Assembly: GCA_024195265.1 (NCBI GenBank)
Contig: JAJLRJ010000004.1
Coordinates: 39,670,460 to 39,734,459 of the forward strand
Length of the DNA: 64,000 nt
Direction of reading: 5' to 3'
Source of the DNA: Dendrophyllia cribrosa
Lineage: Eukaryota > Cnidaria > Anthozoa > Scleractinia > Dendrophylliidae
Shown piece after piece: positions 10,489-21,697 of this stretch; position 1 is the stretch's first letter; each line of letters opens with the position of its first letter. A program made the position numbers and the translations under genes. The notes under the pieces are model-generated. The model was not told where the DNA came from. It did no database searches and saw only the letters and a list, made by a program, of their open reading frames with translations.

Positions 10489-10813
10489 GACCCTATAGGT
10501 GGTTTGCAACCAATCTCTAGAGACATAGATAACATTAGTGAAACGAACAAATGCTGGTGGACGAACAAAAGGAGCTAATGAGAGAACTATTGTTTATGTC
10601 CACCAGCATGGCGGCGATGACGTAACATGAAAACCACCTATTCATAAATAACGGCCGGTTTATTATTCTTTTATATTCATGCTAATCAGCCCAACTAGCC
10701 TCGTTAGCATGTGCAAAATTCAAAAGAATTTTTGCTTTAAAATGAGGCTAGTTGGGCTGATTAGCATGAATATAAAAGAATAAATAAATCGGCCGCCATT
10801 TATGAATAGGGTC
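10489..10813. mobile_element. ISL2EU-like MITE with diverged ends, interrupted
   Basis: The ends GACCCTA|TTCATAAAT and, inverted, GACCCTATTCATAAATGGC are flanked by TA (10487-10488, 10814-10815). The subterminal part (TTATTCTTTTATATTCATG, TAATCAGCCC) closely resembles that of the MITE at 9880-10058 although the tips differ. The left tip is split by another MITE (about 10496-10638, ends GGTGGTTT and AAAACCACC). Confidence 0.65.
10496..10638. mobile_element. MITE nested in the left end of another MITE
   Basis: The inverted ends TAGGTGGTTTGC and AAAACCACC(TA) sit inside the sequence that must have been GACCCTATTCATAAAT, as the intact opposite end shows. The target contains TA. It is non-coding and related to the 9381 and 36057 MITEs by its ends. 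Confidence 0.6.
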
Positions 10814-10980
10814 TATGGAATACAACTTCGAAGATAACAAAGGCAGGGTCATTAATCTTGCGACGTTTTCCCTTAGGCATAAATGTACAGGTCAAATGCT
10901 TTCGTCAGAACATTTCTGAGATAAGAAAATAGCTGAACTGAGAATCGTCGTTGAACAGCCAAGCTTCCTAACTGAAAGTC

Positions 10981-11876
10981 ATGCCTCCAGTTAGGATGTC
11001 CCTAGCGGCCGGGAGCGATGAGAGGCGGCTGTATTCGCAAGCCACAGTTGGTGCTGAATTATTCCTCCGTTTTTCTATCAAGAAAAACGTCGTGTTGTTT
11101 GCCTTCATTACTTTTTCATTTATATCTGTCAGTAATGGCTCCTGTTACCAGGATTCGGACTGTTCTAGTTATGAAAGTTGTTGTCGCGGGTATGCGTGTC
11201 TGGACGAGGTTGCGTTGGTCAATTCTGTTCGTGGAACTCTAATTGTCACCATAATGAAATATGTTGTGCTCATGAATGCGTTCATGGAACAGATTGCCCC
11301 GGTCAAGCTTGTAAATTTAACTCCGAAGCGGCTAACTCCGATTGTTCCAGCGGCGAGTCGTGTTGTAATCGTAGATGCACATATGGCACAAGTTGCATCG
11401 GTAAACCCTGTTCCAGCGACAGCGATTGTCAAATATTAGAACATTGTTGTAGAGGAACTTGTTCAAAAGATGACTGTGATACGAAATGGATTATTATTGG
11501 CCTGGTGGTTAGCGCAATTATTACTTGCGCTTGTATTGTCATAATCTCCGTCGTTCATCATCGTTGGAGACGACAGAGACAAATGGCAGCAAACATCACA
11601 ACGGACATCGCTACAACCGTCACCACAAGAGAGGACGGCACGGAAGTATTAACTGAAGAAATCACCACCAGCTTCTCTGGAGCACCGGTAACACAAAGTA
11701 ACCCACTCTACCAGCCAGAGGGACCACCGTCCGACCAACAACCTCCACCAAATTACACACAAAGTGAGCAGCCACACCCATACACAGCAACACCAACCGG
11801 AGAATCTGATGGGATGTCGAATGCTCCTCAAAGCTCGTTTTCTACTGCCCCACGTGAAACTTCTGGTGTCGTGTGA
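10981..11876 (+). CDS. Cys-rich repeat type I membrane protein, copy 3 (short, one-base frameshift)
   Basis: The start MPPVRMS aligns with copy 2. A signal peptide (VVLFAFITFSFISVSNG) is followed by about four Cys units, a membrane segment (IIIGLVVSAIITCACIVIIS), a basic RWRRQRQ stretch, a Thr-rich insert not present in copies 1 and 2, and a tail with NPLY and PPNY. The stop is TGA at 11874-11876. The first unit and the rest are in different frames: one base appears to be missing at about 11200-11212 (GTCTGGACGAGG), where copies 1 and 2 predict an extra base. With so few units it is the shortest member of the family. The Thr-rich insert and unit loss show that the family changes length quickly. 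Confidence 0.7.
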
Positions 11877-13798
11877 TGATACCGAAATGTTTTACTCAGT
11901 TTTAGAGTGTAGTATTTTCATTTGTATTTTCATTTCATTTTTTTTATTTTATTTTCATTTTCCCCATTTAGCCCCAACCTTCAATTTAGGAGTTGCCCTC
12001 AAGTATAGCACCAGCGTAGGTTTAATGAAATCTATATTGAGAGGAGGTGCAACTGTTAAATCGAGCAAATATAGCCATTGCATGTTGCGCGCGATTATTG
12101 GTTGATTCATGGTCACATGACATCCAACAAACAAACTGTTTCCCACCAATTGTCATAAGCGGGCAAGATTTGCAAAAGCGGGCAACAATCTTGACGTCAG
12201 AGGGTAACATTGCACTGTTGCCCGCTAACGCACGTGATCAGATCGTGCCAAAAGGTGGCATGATTATGATGAATATATACACGATGGATTGATGTTTACC
12301 TCGAGTGCTTGGCGCGTTTTTCAAACTGTGTTGTGTTTTTTTTGTGTTGCTATATAACAAATCACTTAATGACTGATCCCTCGGGAAACAGTGAATTTTG
12401 TTTCCCGAGACGTTGTTTTCCTCGGGACCAGTCATTAAGTGTTTATTGTAAAAATCACACTTGTCTTGGTGCTGTGTTGCATAATATATCGAAGATACAG
12501 GGGTTTGCGGATATTCGAAATTTCTCTTTTTTTGTTCAATTTGATATCTCATGAGTAAGCGCAGCGAACCAAGCCAACCACCCCACCACCTATGATTTTG
12601 TCATTATACGAATGACTAACAATACGAAGCTTTAAGCAATTTTCCGAAGATTTTCAAAAATTCTCTGAATACAATCTGAAAATTGTACGAACGGTTCTAA
12701 CTATTTTCTGAAATTTTCTGAAGATTGCGGAAGATGACCAAAGACTTCTGAGGAAGATCTGATGTTTCGATTACAGACCAGCACCTCAGTTTTAGCTTGA
12801 ATATGAATATATGAAAATCATGTATGTGAACTGCAGATGAAACATGAGTGAAATTGGATCCTCGCAGTATGCTATCAAGCAACCTGAAAAAAAAAATTCA
12901 GGCTTTAACTGAATTTTTTCAACTGCTTAAGTCGATAGTACACTGTGAGGATCAAATTTCACACACCTTTTGGGTTGTTTAACATGTAATAAGGGCAAAC
13001 ATGGAAGCTAACATGAAGGCATTGATATCTTCACTCTTCACAGTGAAGATACAATACACATGTGTTGAGATATGATCTTTTCACACTGGGAGAAATCCTT
13101 GTGTATTTCACTGACATTTATATACTTACATGTAAAAAATTGTTTTATTACATGACAGCATTCTATAGTGTGCACCAACGTACATGTAAATATAAAGTTA
13201 CCCATAATACACTCTTTTGACCAAACATTAAAAAGGCTTAGGATTTGGGGAAAGATGACTGCCCTGTAACCATTTTACTTCCAGAGTCAATTATGGAGAC
13301 ATGAAGTGTAGTTCTAACTTTTGAGTCTGTCAACAAAATCCTATGGTGTGACCATTCAAATGAAACCTCTTCAGCAGTACTTTTGCATGGTGCCATTTGG
13401 TTTTCAACATTTTACAAAATGAAATTTGGGATTGTCCCTAAATTTTTATGTTTGGCACTCTTGGAAGTTACAAACAAATAACTTAACAATTTCACCCCCA
13501 GAGTCAATTTTGTAGACATGTTGTGTATAGTTCTGAAGTATGTAGATGAAGTCCTTTGGTGTGACCATTCAAATAAAACTTCTTTGACAGTCCTTTTGCA
13601 TGGTAACCATTCGTTTTACAATATTTTATAAAATGAAATTTGGGATTTTTCTTCACTTGTGTACAAGATTTTTAGGACTCTAATGGGTCAGTTAAGGGTT
13701 GAAGATTAAAAAAATTATAATTTAATATCCTGAGAGACATAAAAGTACACTATGTAATACCCTGAATAACCAATTTATAAATATTTTGATATGTTTAC
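11877..13798. other. Intergenic stretch with a hairpin and a tandem duplication
   Basis: No gene was recognised. An inverted repeat at 12364-12441 (ACTTAATGACTGATCCCTCGG and its complement) encloses a smaller GGGAAAC/GTTTCCC hairpin. Bases 13262-13480 and 13490-13690 are diverged direct copies (CCAGAGTCAATT, GTGTGACCATTCAAAT, AAATGAAATTTGGGAT). The same phrase recurs at 27470-27570. I searched this part by eye for further pyridoxal kinase exons and found none. Confidence 0.5.
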
Positions 13799-16700
13799 CT
13801 GTGAGCAGATGAGAGAAGTGGTGCAATTCATTGAGTTTAAGTCCTTCAAACAACACTTTGAGTTCATTTGCATCCAACACTTGACCTTTAACATGTTTAT
13901 ATCCTAAAACAATATCCATTTATTAATTCCTGTGTGCAGGGTAACAATGTGGAGCAACGGTTCCCTGTTAAAGTGCCCCTGTGATCAAATTTTTGATTTT
14001 CATTTTTTTACATTTTCGTGTACAATTAGACTTTCTTACTCATCTTGCCAAATTTCAATTCATTACGAACATCAGAAGTCATTTTATTTTAACATTTATT
14101 TCCGAGAATTTACAGCCGCCATTAATCAACCTTGTTCCAAGGCTTGGTTGCGAATGGGAAAAAGTGACGTCAAAAACTCAAACATACCTCACGGGTTGAA
14201 ATTATAATAACAATACGTATTGAAAATCACGCGAAAAGCAACAAAAACTTTGAACTTGCTTTTCGTGCAATTTTCTATTGCTGATTGTTATCATAATTGC
14301 AACCCGTGAGGTATGTTTGAGTCTTTGACGTCACTTTCTCCCATTCGCAACCAAGCCTTGGAACAAGGTTGATTAATGGCGGCCGTAAATTCTCGGAAAT
14401 AAATGTTAAAATAAAATGACTTCTGATGTTCGTAATGGATTGAAATTTGGCAAGATGAGTAAGAAAGTCTAATAGTACACAAAAATGTAAAAAAATGAAA
14501 ATCAAAAATTTGATCACAGGGGCACTTTAACAGTGTATAAAAACAGCACCATAATTGCAATAATTGCAAAAGGTGCACTAGCTTCATTGTAACTAGAGTT
14601 CCTTTTGGCTCATTGTGTCCATGTACAGTTAATGTACTTTTGACTCTAGAGCATTTTATCTTGTAAATAGGTTTAACAACAAGAGACATTTGCTCTTATT
14701 TATACAAATAAACTAATGGCTTATGTATACAAGTGACCTTACAATGACGTTTCTTCACTAACAGCATTTATATTAATTTCTTGTTACCATCACACTTTTA
14801 TCAATAAATGAATTAGGGTAGAAGAGAGACAAACCAGTGTGGTTGGAGAGTTGTACTGAATTAATTGTGTCAACTTCAAATCCAAGAACCTTAAAATAAG
14901 AAAACAAGAGATAACATTTGTAAGTTGTCACTTGTGGTCCTTAAAGTGCACATGAAGTGAAATTTCACTACCACTTTAGGGTTTTATGCTGTTTATTTAA
15001 AACAGCTATTTTCAGATTTAACTGAAACAAAAACGGTAGTCAAATTTCACCTCATGTGCATTGTTATCTGAGAGATATTTGGTCTACAAGTGTTTGACAA
15101 AATGTAGAATCAAAACAATATTACTAGTACTTCATAATTTCTTGGGTTCATTGGTTCTAGACTCACTGGCTTTTAACCCTTAAATGAAGGGATGAGTGCA
15201 AAAAGAGCCCATCAGTATGCATTTTTAGGTAAATTTTAGAAAGGCTATTTCAGTGCTGGAATAGAAATTAAAGAAAAAGATAAGCTAAGAACTGCCACCC
15301 TTAACAGACCCTGCAGGGCAACTTGCTACCAAACAGAAACTAACAACTTTAATTTTCAGGGACAGAAGCCCTTAACGTCTGGTCTGATTAAGGTTGTTTG
15401 AGCAAAAATCTTCCAACATTAATTTTCCCTAAAACTTTTTCTACAGCTGTAGGTAGCAAGTCACTTGTGTCAGTGCAAATAAATGGAGGGGTCACCGACT
15501 TTGTTTCGGAGATATGATAACTGAAAGGCCACCCTTATTTTGAAAAATTGGTCTTACTGGCCCCAGAATATCTGTTTGTCTAAATCTAATCTCTAGAATG
15601 TAACTTTCTACACCTTATTTTATGAGTGGGTCCCTTAAGTAAACCTAGTTTTCAAACAACAGCATTTGCAAACCCTGACAGCCACAAGTTGGCAGGATTC
15701 AATGTTGCATGGGTAGAAAAATGGGAAATTTTTTAAACTTCCTTCATCATTTTATGTTTATTTTTTCAAAGCGAACTCATCAACATAGACTGTCCTTCGA
15801 GGGCCAGGAATTTTTTGTAAGGGAATTGGCAAATAAAATTTTTGGCTGAAATGTTTGACAGGGTGGGGGATTCATGGGTTTTCAAGTTGCAAGCCTTGTT
15901 GTCTTTCTCTACTTTTGAGTGAGTTGGGCCGCTACTTTGAAAATACCACTTTCACGAGCCATAAATCACCTAAATAAACACAGGAAAACAAAGTTAAACA
16001 ACATGACAGTCATTTTGAGAGCTTTATTTCATTTTTAATAGTTTTAAGATCCGCAAATTTTTGCCTTTTGTAAGGCGAGTTTTACAAACCGATACCACCA
16101 TTGGAGATGCACAGTACACCACACAAACAGGAGATGGTAACCCTGTGCTCATATCATTCGCACGATAACACGGCATGGCATGCATGTGTTATCGAGAGTA
16201 TTAATGTTAATCAAGCCGGAGTGACGAAGATCAGATCACAATAAGTTATTGTTCATGCTTTATTGGAACTACTTTTAACGTCTCAGTAAATGTAATAAAA
16301 GTTAAATGATCATGACATTTTTTAAATATACAAATAGCAAACTTTAGGTTCGCTTAAAGCTGGTTCTCATATAATCGTCCCGGTCATCCGAGTCATTTCA
16401 AAAAGTGCACGGACGACCAGGACGATTATATGAGAACACTTCTGAGACGACCCGGGACGATCGCAAATGATCCGGACGACTGGGACGATCGCGGTCGCTT
16501 GGCCGGACGACTGGGATGATCGTGAAAAATCGAGGACAATCATATGAGAACTACTCTCGGGCGACCGGGACCACTGAGATGATCAAAGCAACCCAAATCT
16601 ACCCCAGAATGCACTATTATTTCCCAGTATTCATAGCTCCACTAGTTCCAAAATGGCGACAACTTTGGAGTTCAACTCTGCTTTAACAGCAGCCATTTTT

Positions 16701-17939
16701 TTTACAACTCTTGCACCCAAAACATGTTGTCGGACCCAGTATATGACTGCGCTGTTAACGTTCAGGGCAACCGGGAAATCATACGAGAGCCCAAATCGCT
16801 TGAGTTGTCCCGATCGTCTGAGTCGTTTGCAAAAGACTTTTGAAACGACTCGGACGACCAGGGCGATTATATGAGAACCAGCCTTTAGTACAAAATCTAC
16901 TGGCGTTCTATATCACGAATGCTGTTCTCTTATTGTTCTCTTGTTGACTATATGCTACTCACTGTCTATCCTACTCACTGTCTATCCTACTAACTGTCTA
17001 TCCTACTAACTGTCTATCCTACTAACTGTCTATCCTACTCACTGTCTATCCTACTCACTGTCTATCCTACTCACTGTCTATCCTACTCACTGTCTATCCT
17101 ACTAACTGTCTATCCTACTCACTGTCTATCCTACTCACTGTCTATCCTACTCACTGTCTATCCTACTAACTGTCTATCCTACTCACTGTCTATCCTACTC
17201 ACTGTCTATCCTACTCACTGTCTATCCTGCTGTAGAAAGTGAGTAGAGTGAGTAGCCTAGTGACCTATTAATATCATTATTCAATAAAAACGTGAGCTTG
17301 TCTTGTTAAATTTTATACGTCTAGTAGTAGATTTATACTAAAACAATTAGATTATTCTCTCTCGATTTCTATGCGTGATAGTTGCTTCGGGCTTCGCCCT
17401 CATCTACTATCAAGCGATCGAAATCTAATGCTAAATAGTAGTAACACTGTACCTACCAAGCATATTAAGGGCCCGTACGCACTAGGCGAATTTTTGTTCA
17501 TTTTGCAAAAATATTTGTCATAATTTCGGTTCTACAAGTGCGGACGGTGATTTTTTTCCCCACCAAATTTTGTCAAGCCGCACCAAACTTCAAAGGCGCC
17601 GTCGTCCTGCCTCGAAGCACGACAAATTTTTGTCAAGCGGAGACAAAATTTGTCGAGATTTTTGGTAGCGCCAAATAAATTTTGTCAGCTAGTGCGAACG
17701 GTACCTTAGTGACATTTTTTTTAGCTTCGAGCAGTAGCATAAAAATTTGAGTATAATGTGGACACCCGGCCTAAACAGCCCGAAAGAAGCCGCTCCTTTG
17801 GCCTGCAAAATACGGTACCCCCTTTACAAAAAATTCAGCCGCTTACCTGAAGAGGAAATGTCGCCGAGTCGTTTCCTACATAACCTGATACAACGTGACT
17901 TTGAATAGACAACACTCTACACGTTTCAGTGGATTCCAT
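13799..17939 (-). CDS. PDXK: Pyridoxal kinase, first three coding exons only
   Basis: Pyridoxal kinase phosphorylates pyridoxal, pyridoxine and pyridoxamine with ATP in the cytosol (vitamin B6 salvage). Exon 1 is 17847-17939 ([20 protein letters not shown], then [10 protein letters not shown]), exon 2 is 14835-14889 ([18 protein letters not shown]) and exon 3 is 13799-13903 ([20 protein letters not shown] to LLTG). All boundaries are GT-AG and phases agree (0, 1, 1), giving about 84 residues that match the N-terminal fold of the ribokinase-like enzyme: substrate-side SIQSHV, GYVGN and NHTGY. The ATP-binding half and the catalytic GxGD region are not found downstream (below 13798). They may lie beyond long introns or outside the window, or this may be a truncated duplicate. 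Intron 1 holds a minisatellite and two TIR elements; intron 2 holds a foldback element. Confidence 0.8.
13972..14526. mobile_element. Foldback element with 240-bp arms at TTAA
   Basis: Two long arms (about 13972-14210 and 14280-14526) are inverted copies. The tips read AGTGCCCCTGTGATCAAA inward and are flanked by TTAA on both sides (13968-13971, 14527-14530). No transposase. A truncated copy of one arm lies at 49940-50259, also ending GGGGCACT-TTAA. TTAA sites suggest piggyBac-type mobilisation, but the tips are not a canonical piggyBac end. Confidence 0.75.
14941..15061. repeat. Palindromic MITE-like repeat
   Basis: An inverted repeat with ends AAAGTGCACATGAAGTGAAATTT and, inverted, GTGCACATGAGGTGAAATTT. 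It lies in pyridoxal kinase intron 1. Confidence 0.6.
15062..16354. other. Intron 1 sequence of pyridoxal kinase, nothing recognised
   Basis: No ORF, structure or repeat that I can assign. Confidence 0.4.
16355..16887. mobile_element. Non-autonomous element, TIR GGCTGGTTCTCATATAATCG
   Basis: The ends AAGCTGGTTCTCATATAATC and, inverted, GGCTGGTTCTCATATAATC bound 530 bp. The interior has many GGACGA/CGATCG motifs derived from the ends. No transposase was recognised. Confidence 0.6.
16957..17230. repeat. 16-bp minisatellite
   Basis: About seventeen tandem copies of CTACTCACTGTCTATC with a single variable base (CTACTAACTG in several units). It lies in pyridoxal kinase intron 1. Confidence 0.95.
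17465..17708. mobile_element. MITE, TIR AAGG..CCGT.CGCACTAG
   Basis: The ends TTAAGGGCCCGTACGCACTAG and, inverted, TAAGGTACCGTTCGCACTAG enclose about 245 bp rich in AAATTTTTGTC motifs. Non-coding. Confidence 0.6.
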
Positions 17940-18236
17940 TTGGTGTGTAAATTCTTGTGTTGTTGTTGATACAAGCATGCATAAGGGTTGACCGGTTGAG
18001 CAGTCGAGTCGTACCGTTTCGAACATACGGCTTGGTAACCTCTCAAGAGGCACGTCCGGCAAGTGTTGCGTAAGACCATGATCACCATCGTGACGTCAGG
18101 TGAAAACGTCCTGAAGGGACGGTGTTCCAGCTGATATATTGTTTTCATATATATGTATAAGCTTACTTTATTCATTCCTGAATGAGACCCCGGTACCTCC
18201 TCCGGGGTGGTTTTCAGAACCCCCTCTCAACAAAAA

Positions 18237-18453
18237 ACGGCTCAGTGGTAATCGAGCCTACCTCCAGGGCGGCCAGAACCAGGATGATCGAGGAGATTAT
18301 AGCCAGCAGGTGTGCACTGGACTCTAGAAACTGATTCTTCATCTGTGAACCAAGTTTCAGTAAGCGCGACGATGTCTGGTTTACGGTCACATATGTATTC
18401 GGTGAGAACAGCTGACTTGTTATTTAGCGACTGACCATTAAAATTTCAAAAGT
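18237..18453 (-). pseudogene. LINE endonuclease fragment (CR1/L2-like)
   Basis: The minus strand reads LNNKSAVLTEYICDRKPDIV, then ALTETWFTDEE, then CTPAGYNLLDHPGSGRPGG, followed by a stop. This is the start of an APE-type endonuclease (ALTETW is a catalytic-region motif). The remainder of the LINE is missing. Confidence 0.7.
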
Positions 18454-18683
18454 TGATTCGCAAATTGTGCATTTAAATCGCAGCAGACGGTGTGAATATT
18501 GTTTTCATCAGTACACAACACTATAAATGTTAAATATTATTATATCTTGTAAAACAAAGAAAAACTGGCCAAAATTGATGAAAACAAAGTTGCAAAGGAT
18601 ATAAAAAGACGAATAAAAAACTCAAACTTTCACTATGATGGCAATTTTTGTGTAATTTGATTTCACTGCTCTCCTATTTCCAT

Positions 18684-18690
<7 letters not shown>

Positions 18691-18741
<51 letters not shown>
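18691..18741. repeat. (TA)n microsatellite
   Basis: About 25 uninterrupted TA units. Confidence 0.95.
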
Positions 18742-18745
<4 letters not shown>

Positions 18746-18799
18746 GTAGTATAACCTTATGCACTTTTAATTTCTCTAGTCTCTGCTTTACGTACCATT

Positions 18800-18920
18800 T
18801 AATAAACGAGCAGCAGTGTTTTATCAGGTATAAAATCCCGAGGGCGAAGCCCGAGGGATTTTATATCTGATAAAACACGTGCTGCGAGTAAATGACTTAA
18901 AACACGTTTATTGAATGAGT
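18800..18920. repeat. Foldback repeat (GTTTTATCAG family)
   Basis: The left arm AGTGTTTTATCAGGTATAAA and the right arm TTTATATCTGATAAAACAC surround CCCGAGGGCG/AAGCCCGAGGG. Strong hairpin potential. Confidence 0.7.
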
Positions 18921-19143
18921 TTATTGAATGACTTAAATAAAATCGTTAATAATTCATGACCATTTTGTCCAATATCGATGAAACTATGTCGAGTGATATG
19001 AGAAAACAAAAGAAGGTTGTTTGCATTTGGGAATTGAACAACAATAATGAAGGAGAAATAAAATTAGAATTTAAATATGCAGAGCTATGTCAGTATTTTA
19101 TTCGAATGCGGTCTTTTGATACTTCGCTTGCATTAGTAAAAAC

Positions 19144-19330
19144 ATGCCTCCGAAGCGGGCGTTTAGGCCACCAAAGTCTAAAGAAGAAGAGAAAAACGCA
19201 TTGGAAGAGTGTATTCCAAAGGCCACACGTTCGTCTACAAAGTGGTCGTTTAAAGTATTTTCTGAATGGCAAATAAGTCGAGTTAACAAAGATCCTTCGA
19301 AAGAGCAGTTGTTATGTCGGGCTCAGTATT
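19144..19330 (+). pseudogene. Crypton/KIAA1958-like N-terminal fragment
   Basis: The reading frame starts MPPKRAFRPPKSKEEEKNAL and continues CIPKATRSSTKWSFKVFSEW. The same PKSKEEE...PKAT...KVFxEW pattern appears in the fragment at 43615-43938 (-). This N-terminal block is typical of tyrosine-recombinase (Crypton) derived proteins of the DUF3504/KIAA1958 type. The catalytic part is absent. Confidence 0.45.
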
Positions 19331-19383
19331 CAATAACTGTACTTTTCATTTGTAAGTTAGCACAAAATAAATGTGTTGCGTGA

Positions 19384-20194
19384 AATTAATGGTTGTTCTC
19401 AGTATTTAATTCCTACTGTATATAAACTTGAAGCATTATATAATATCACATGTGGCATTATATATGAATATTGATAGATAATGCAACGTGTGTCATTATA
19501 TAATGCTTCACGTCATTTGTATGCCATTGTTTTTCTATTATACCCCATTATTCCCCTGGGCCATATTCAAAACCCTCCCAGGGCTTTTTAGTTTCAAGCG
19601 TAGAGTGCTTTCCTCGTGACTAGAGAGGAGCATCGGATTGGACAAAATGGTCATGAATTATTAATGAGTTTTTTAAGTTTATTAAATGACTACGCCAGTT
19701 AGTTACACGTGGCAGTGACCAACTCGAAAGCCTAAGCTACTTTGGTCACTGCGCACATTCCAACTTTAATGATTTTTGTAATTTAAATTTGTTGTTTTTG
19801 TTGCTTTTTTTATGACGCATTGTAATTTTTTTTTGTAAATTACTGAAATAGTGCAATAAATAAAAAAATCTGAAAAAAAAAATCTTTTGATTTATTGACC
19901 GAAATGAAATTTTAACAACTACAAGCCACTTCCATCCTTGTAATCCTGCACTTTCTCCCGCACCCCAATTACTTGTTCCGTCTTGCTGTTATTTAGTTAC
20001 GTATTTGATAGCATTAGTCAATTAACATGGACATTGCGAAATTTCGATATATTGGTAGGACACTGCCATTTAACAAGGCATAAGGGAAGATCTTAAGAAA
20101 AAAATAATTATGGCTATTTCAAGTTGCAATCCATTTTCACTTCACCAGAGTCACAACTGGGTCATTAACCGTCAGTGGGGTGTCCGATAATAAG
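19384..20194. other. Intergenic stretch, nothing recognised
   Basis: Contains a CCACTTCCATCC dispersed-repeat motif at 19925-19950. Otherwise nothing assignable. Confidence 0.4.
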
Positions 20195-20229
20195 GGTGTG
20201 GGGGGGGGGGGGGGGGGGGGGGGATTTTG

Positions 20230-21697
20230 AGAAAGTGTACGGACTTTGCCGAACTGGCGTGCATTTCTCGAAAGTCCCGAAAACTTTTAGGGCCCGAAAA
20301 GCTGTGTTAAGTGCAGAATGTCTACCAATAAATATTCGGTTTTTGTTGACTTTGAAAGCTAAGCAATAAAATCTTTCGTTTACTACACAAGTTGAGCTGC
20401 GTTGCGAGCTAAAAACTTCATCGCCTTCCGTTAGAAACTACATTTAAAAACCAGCTTTCGGGTCCGAAAAGACATCGGGAGTTTCGAGAAACGCACGCTG
20501 GGCCGAGAAATGTTCCCGTAATACATCCGGAGAGTGGGGTAAGACAGTTTAGGGATATGAGGTTTAATTGAAATTCTTCTCTAGTTCCCTGCACAACTCT
20601 TCTTCGAAAGACGGAAGCACAGAAAGATTTGCCGTGGATGATTTTAAATAAGTGTCACTTTGACTCCATTGTGTCTAAACATTTATTGTGTATATACAAG
20701 CTCTCAGCGTCTTCTTCAGCTACTGGCACTAATTTTCAAGTCTTTGCTTTAAATTAAAAAGCTTGATGCGTTTTAACGAAATGAGTGATACCAACGGAAC
20801 TATTTACCAGTTAACTTGCCTCTTCTGTTACATTCAAATGTCCTCTTTGAGCTCTACGACGCAACCAATGGTAATGGATAATAAGCTCCCGACTCTCAAA
20901 TTTCTCAAAGTTCATGGCTTCGATTAAAGTCAATTAGAATTGTGCATTTTATCAGCACAGAACGAAGTCCACATAAAACTAATATTAACTATTCACTCTC
21001 TCGTGCGTTCTATCTCCATTATCAACACTATTGCGGGGTATTGAAGGGGATCTTTTCTATGGAGGGCACTTTTACTATGGGCCAATTTCTTTAGGGGGTC
21101 ATTTTCCCTAGGGGTCAAATTCTTGGGTTTGGGGATAAATCTTACTTGGAGTATCCATCATTCGGGGACATTCTCACCACTATTAAGGGGTGTTATCTTT
21201 AGAGGATCCTTTCTGTGGGGGTACTTTTACTATGGGCCAACTTTTTTGGGGCAACTTTCTCTAGGGGTCACATTTTTGGGGCCGGGGATTACCCTTGTTT
21301 GGGGTATCCATTCTCCGGGGGATTTGTTTTGCGTGTGTCACTTTTCTTTAGCTGGGGTTTCATTTTTTTAGGGTTATGTTTCCCTGGAGATCAATTTCTT
21401 TTCTAGCCTCTTAACAAAGGGGTAGGGGTCCTTGAGAAGGTCTTCGTTATGGGGATTAGGTGGGAGGGTATTACTCGTCTTCACCAAATTGTATCTCACT
21501 CTCTCTTCTCACTCGCGCGATGGAGATTCACAGGCTCTTCACACTTCAGGCAAGTGTGTGCGTGGCTTGGTAATGAGGGGAGGGGAGGGGAGGGAAGGAT
21601 GGTGTTCTTTTGGCAACTCCTCGTCAAGGGGGGATGTCTTGTCCATTGTAGGCTGTAATTGTAAGTCAAGTCTCAGTTGAACCGTAGGACACGCAGT
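20230..21697. other. 3' flank of importin alpha with G-rich duplication
   Basis: Bases 21045-21167 and 21200-21321 are direct, G-rich, diverged copies (ACTTTTACTATGGGCCAA, CTAGGGGTCA). A possible minus-strand polyadenylation signal AATAAA lies at 20684-20689, about 1 kb beyond the importin stop. No gene was seen. Confidence 0.4.

Noticed and set aside
16957..17230. 16-bp tandem repeat as a CRISPR-like array
   Set aside because: Head-to-tail minisatellite without spacers in a eukaryotic intron.
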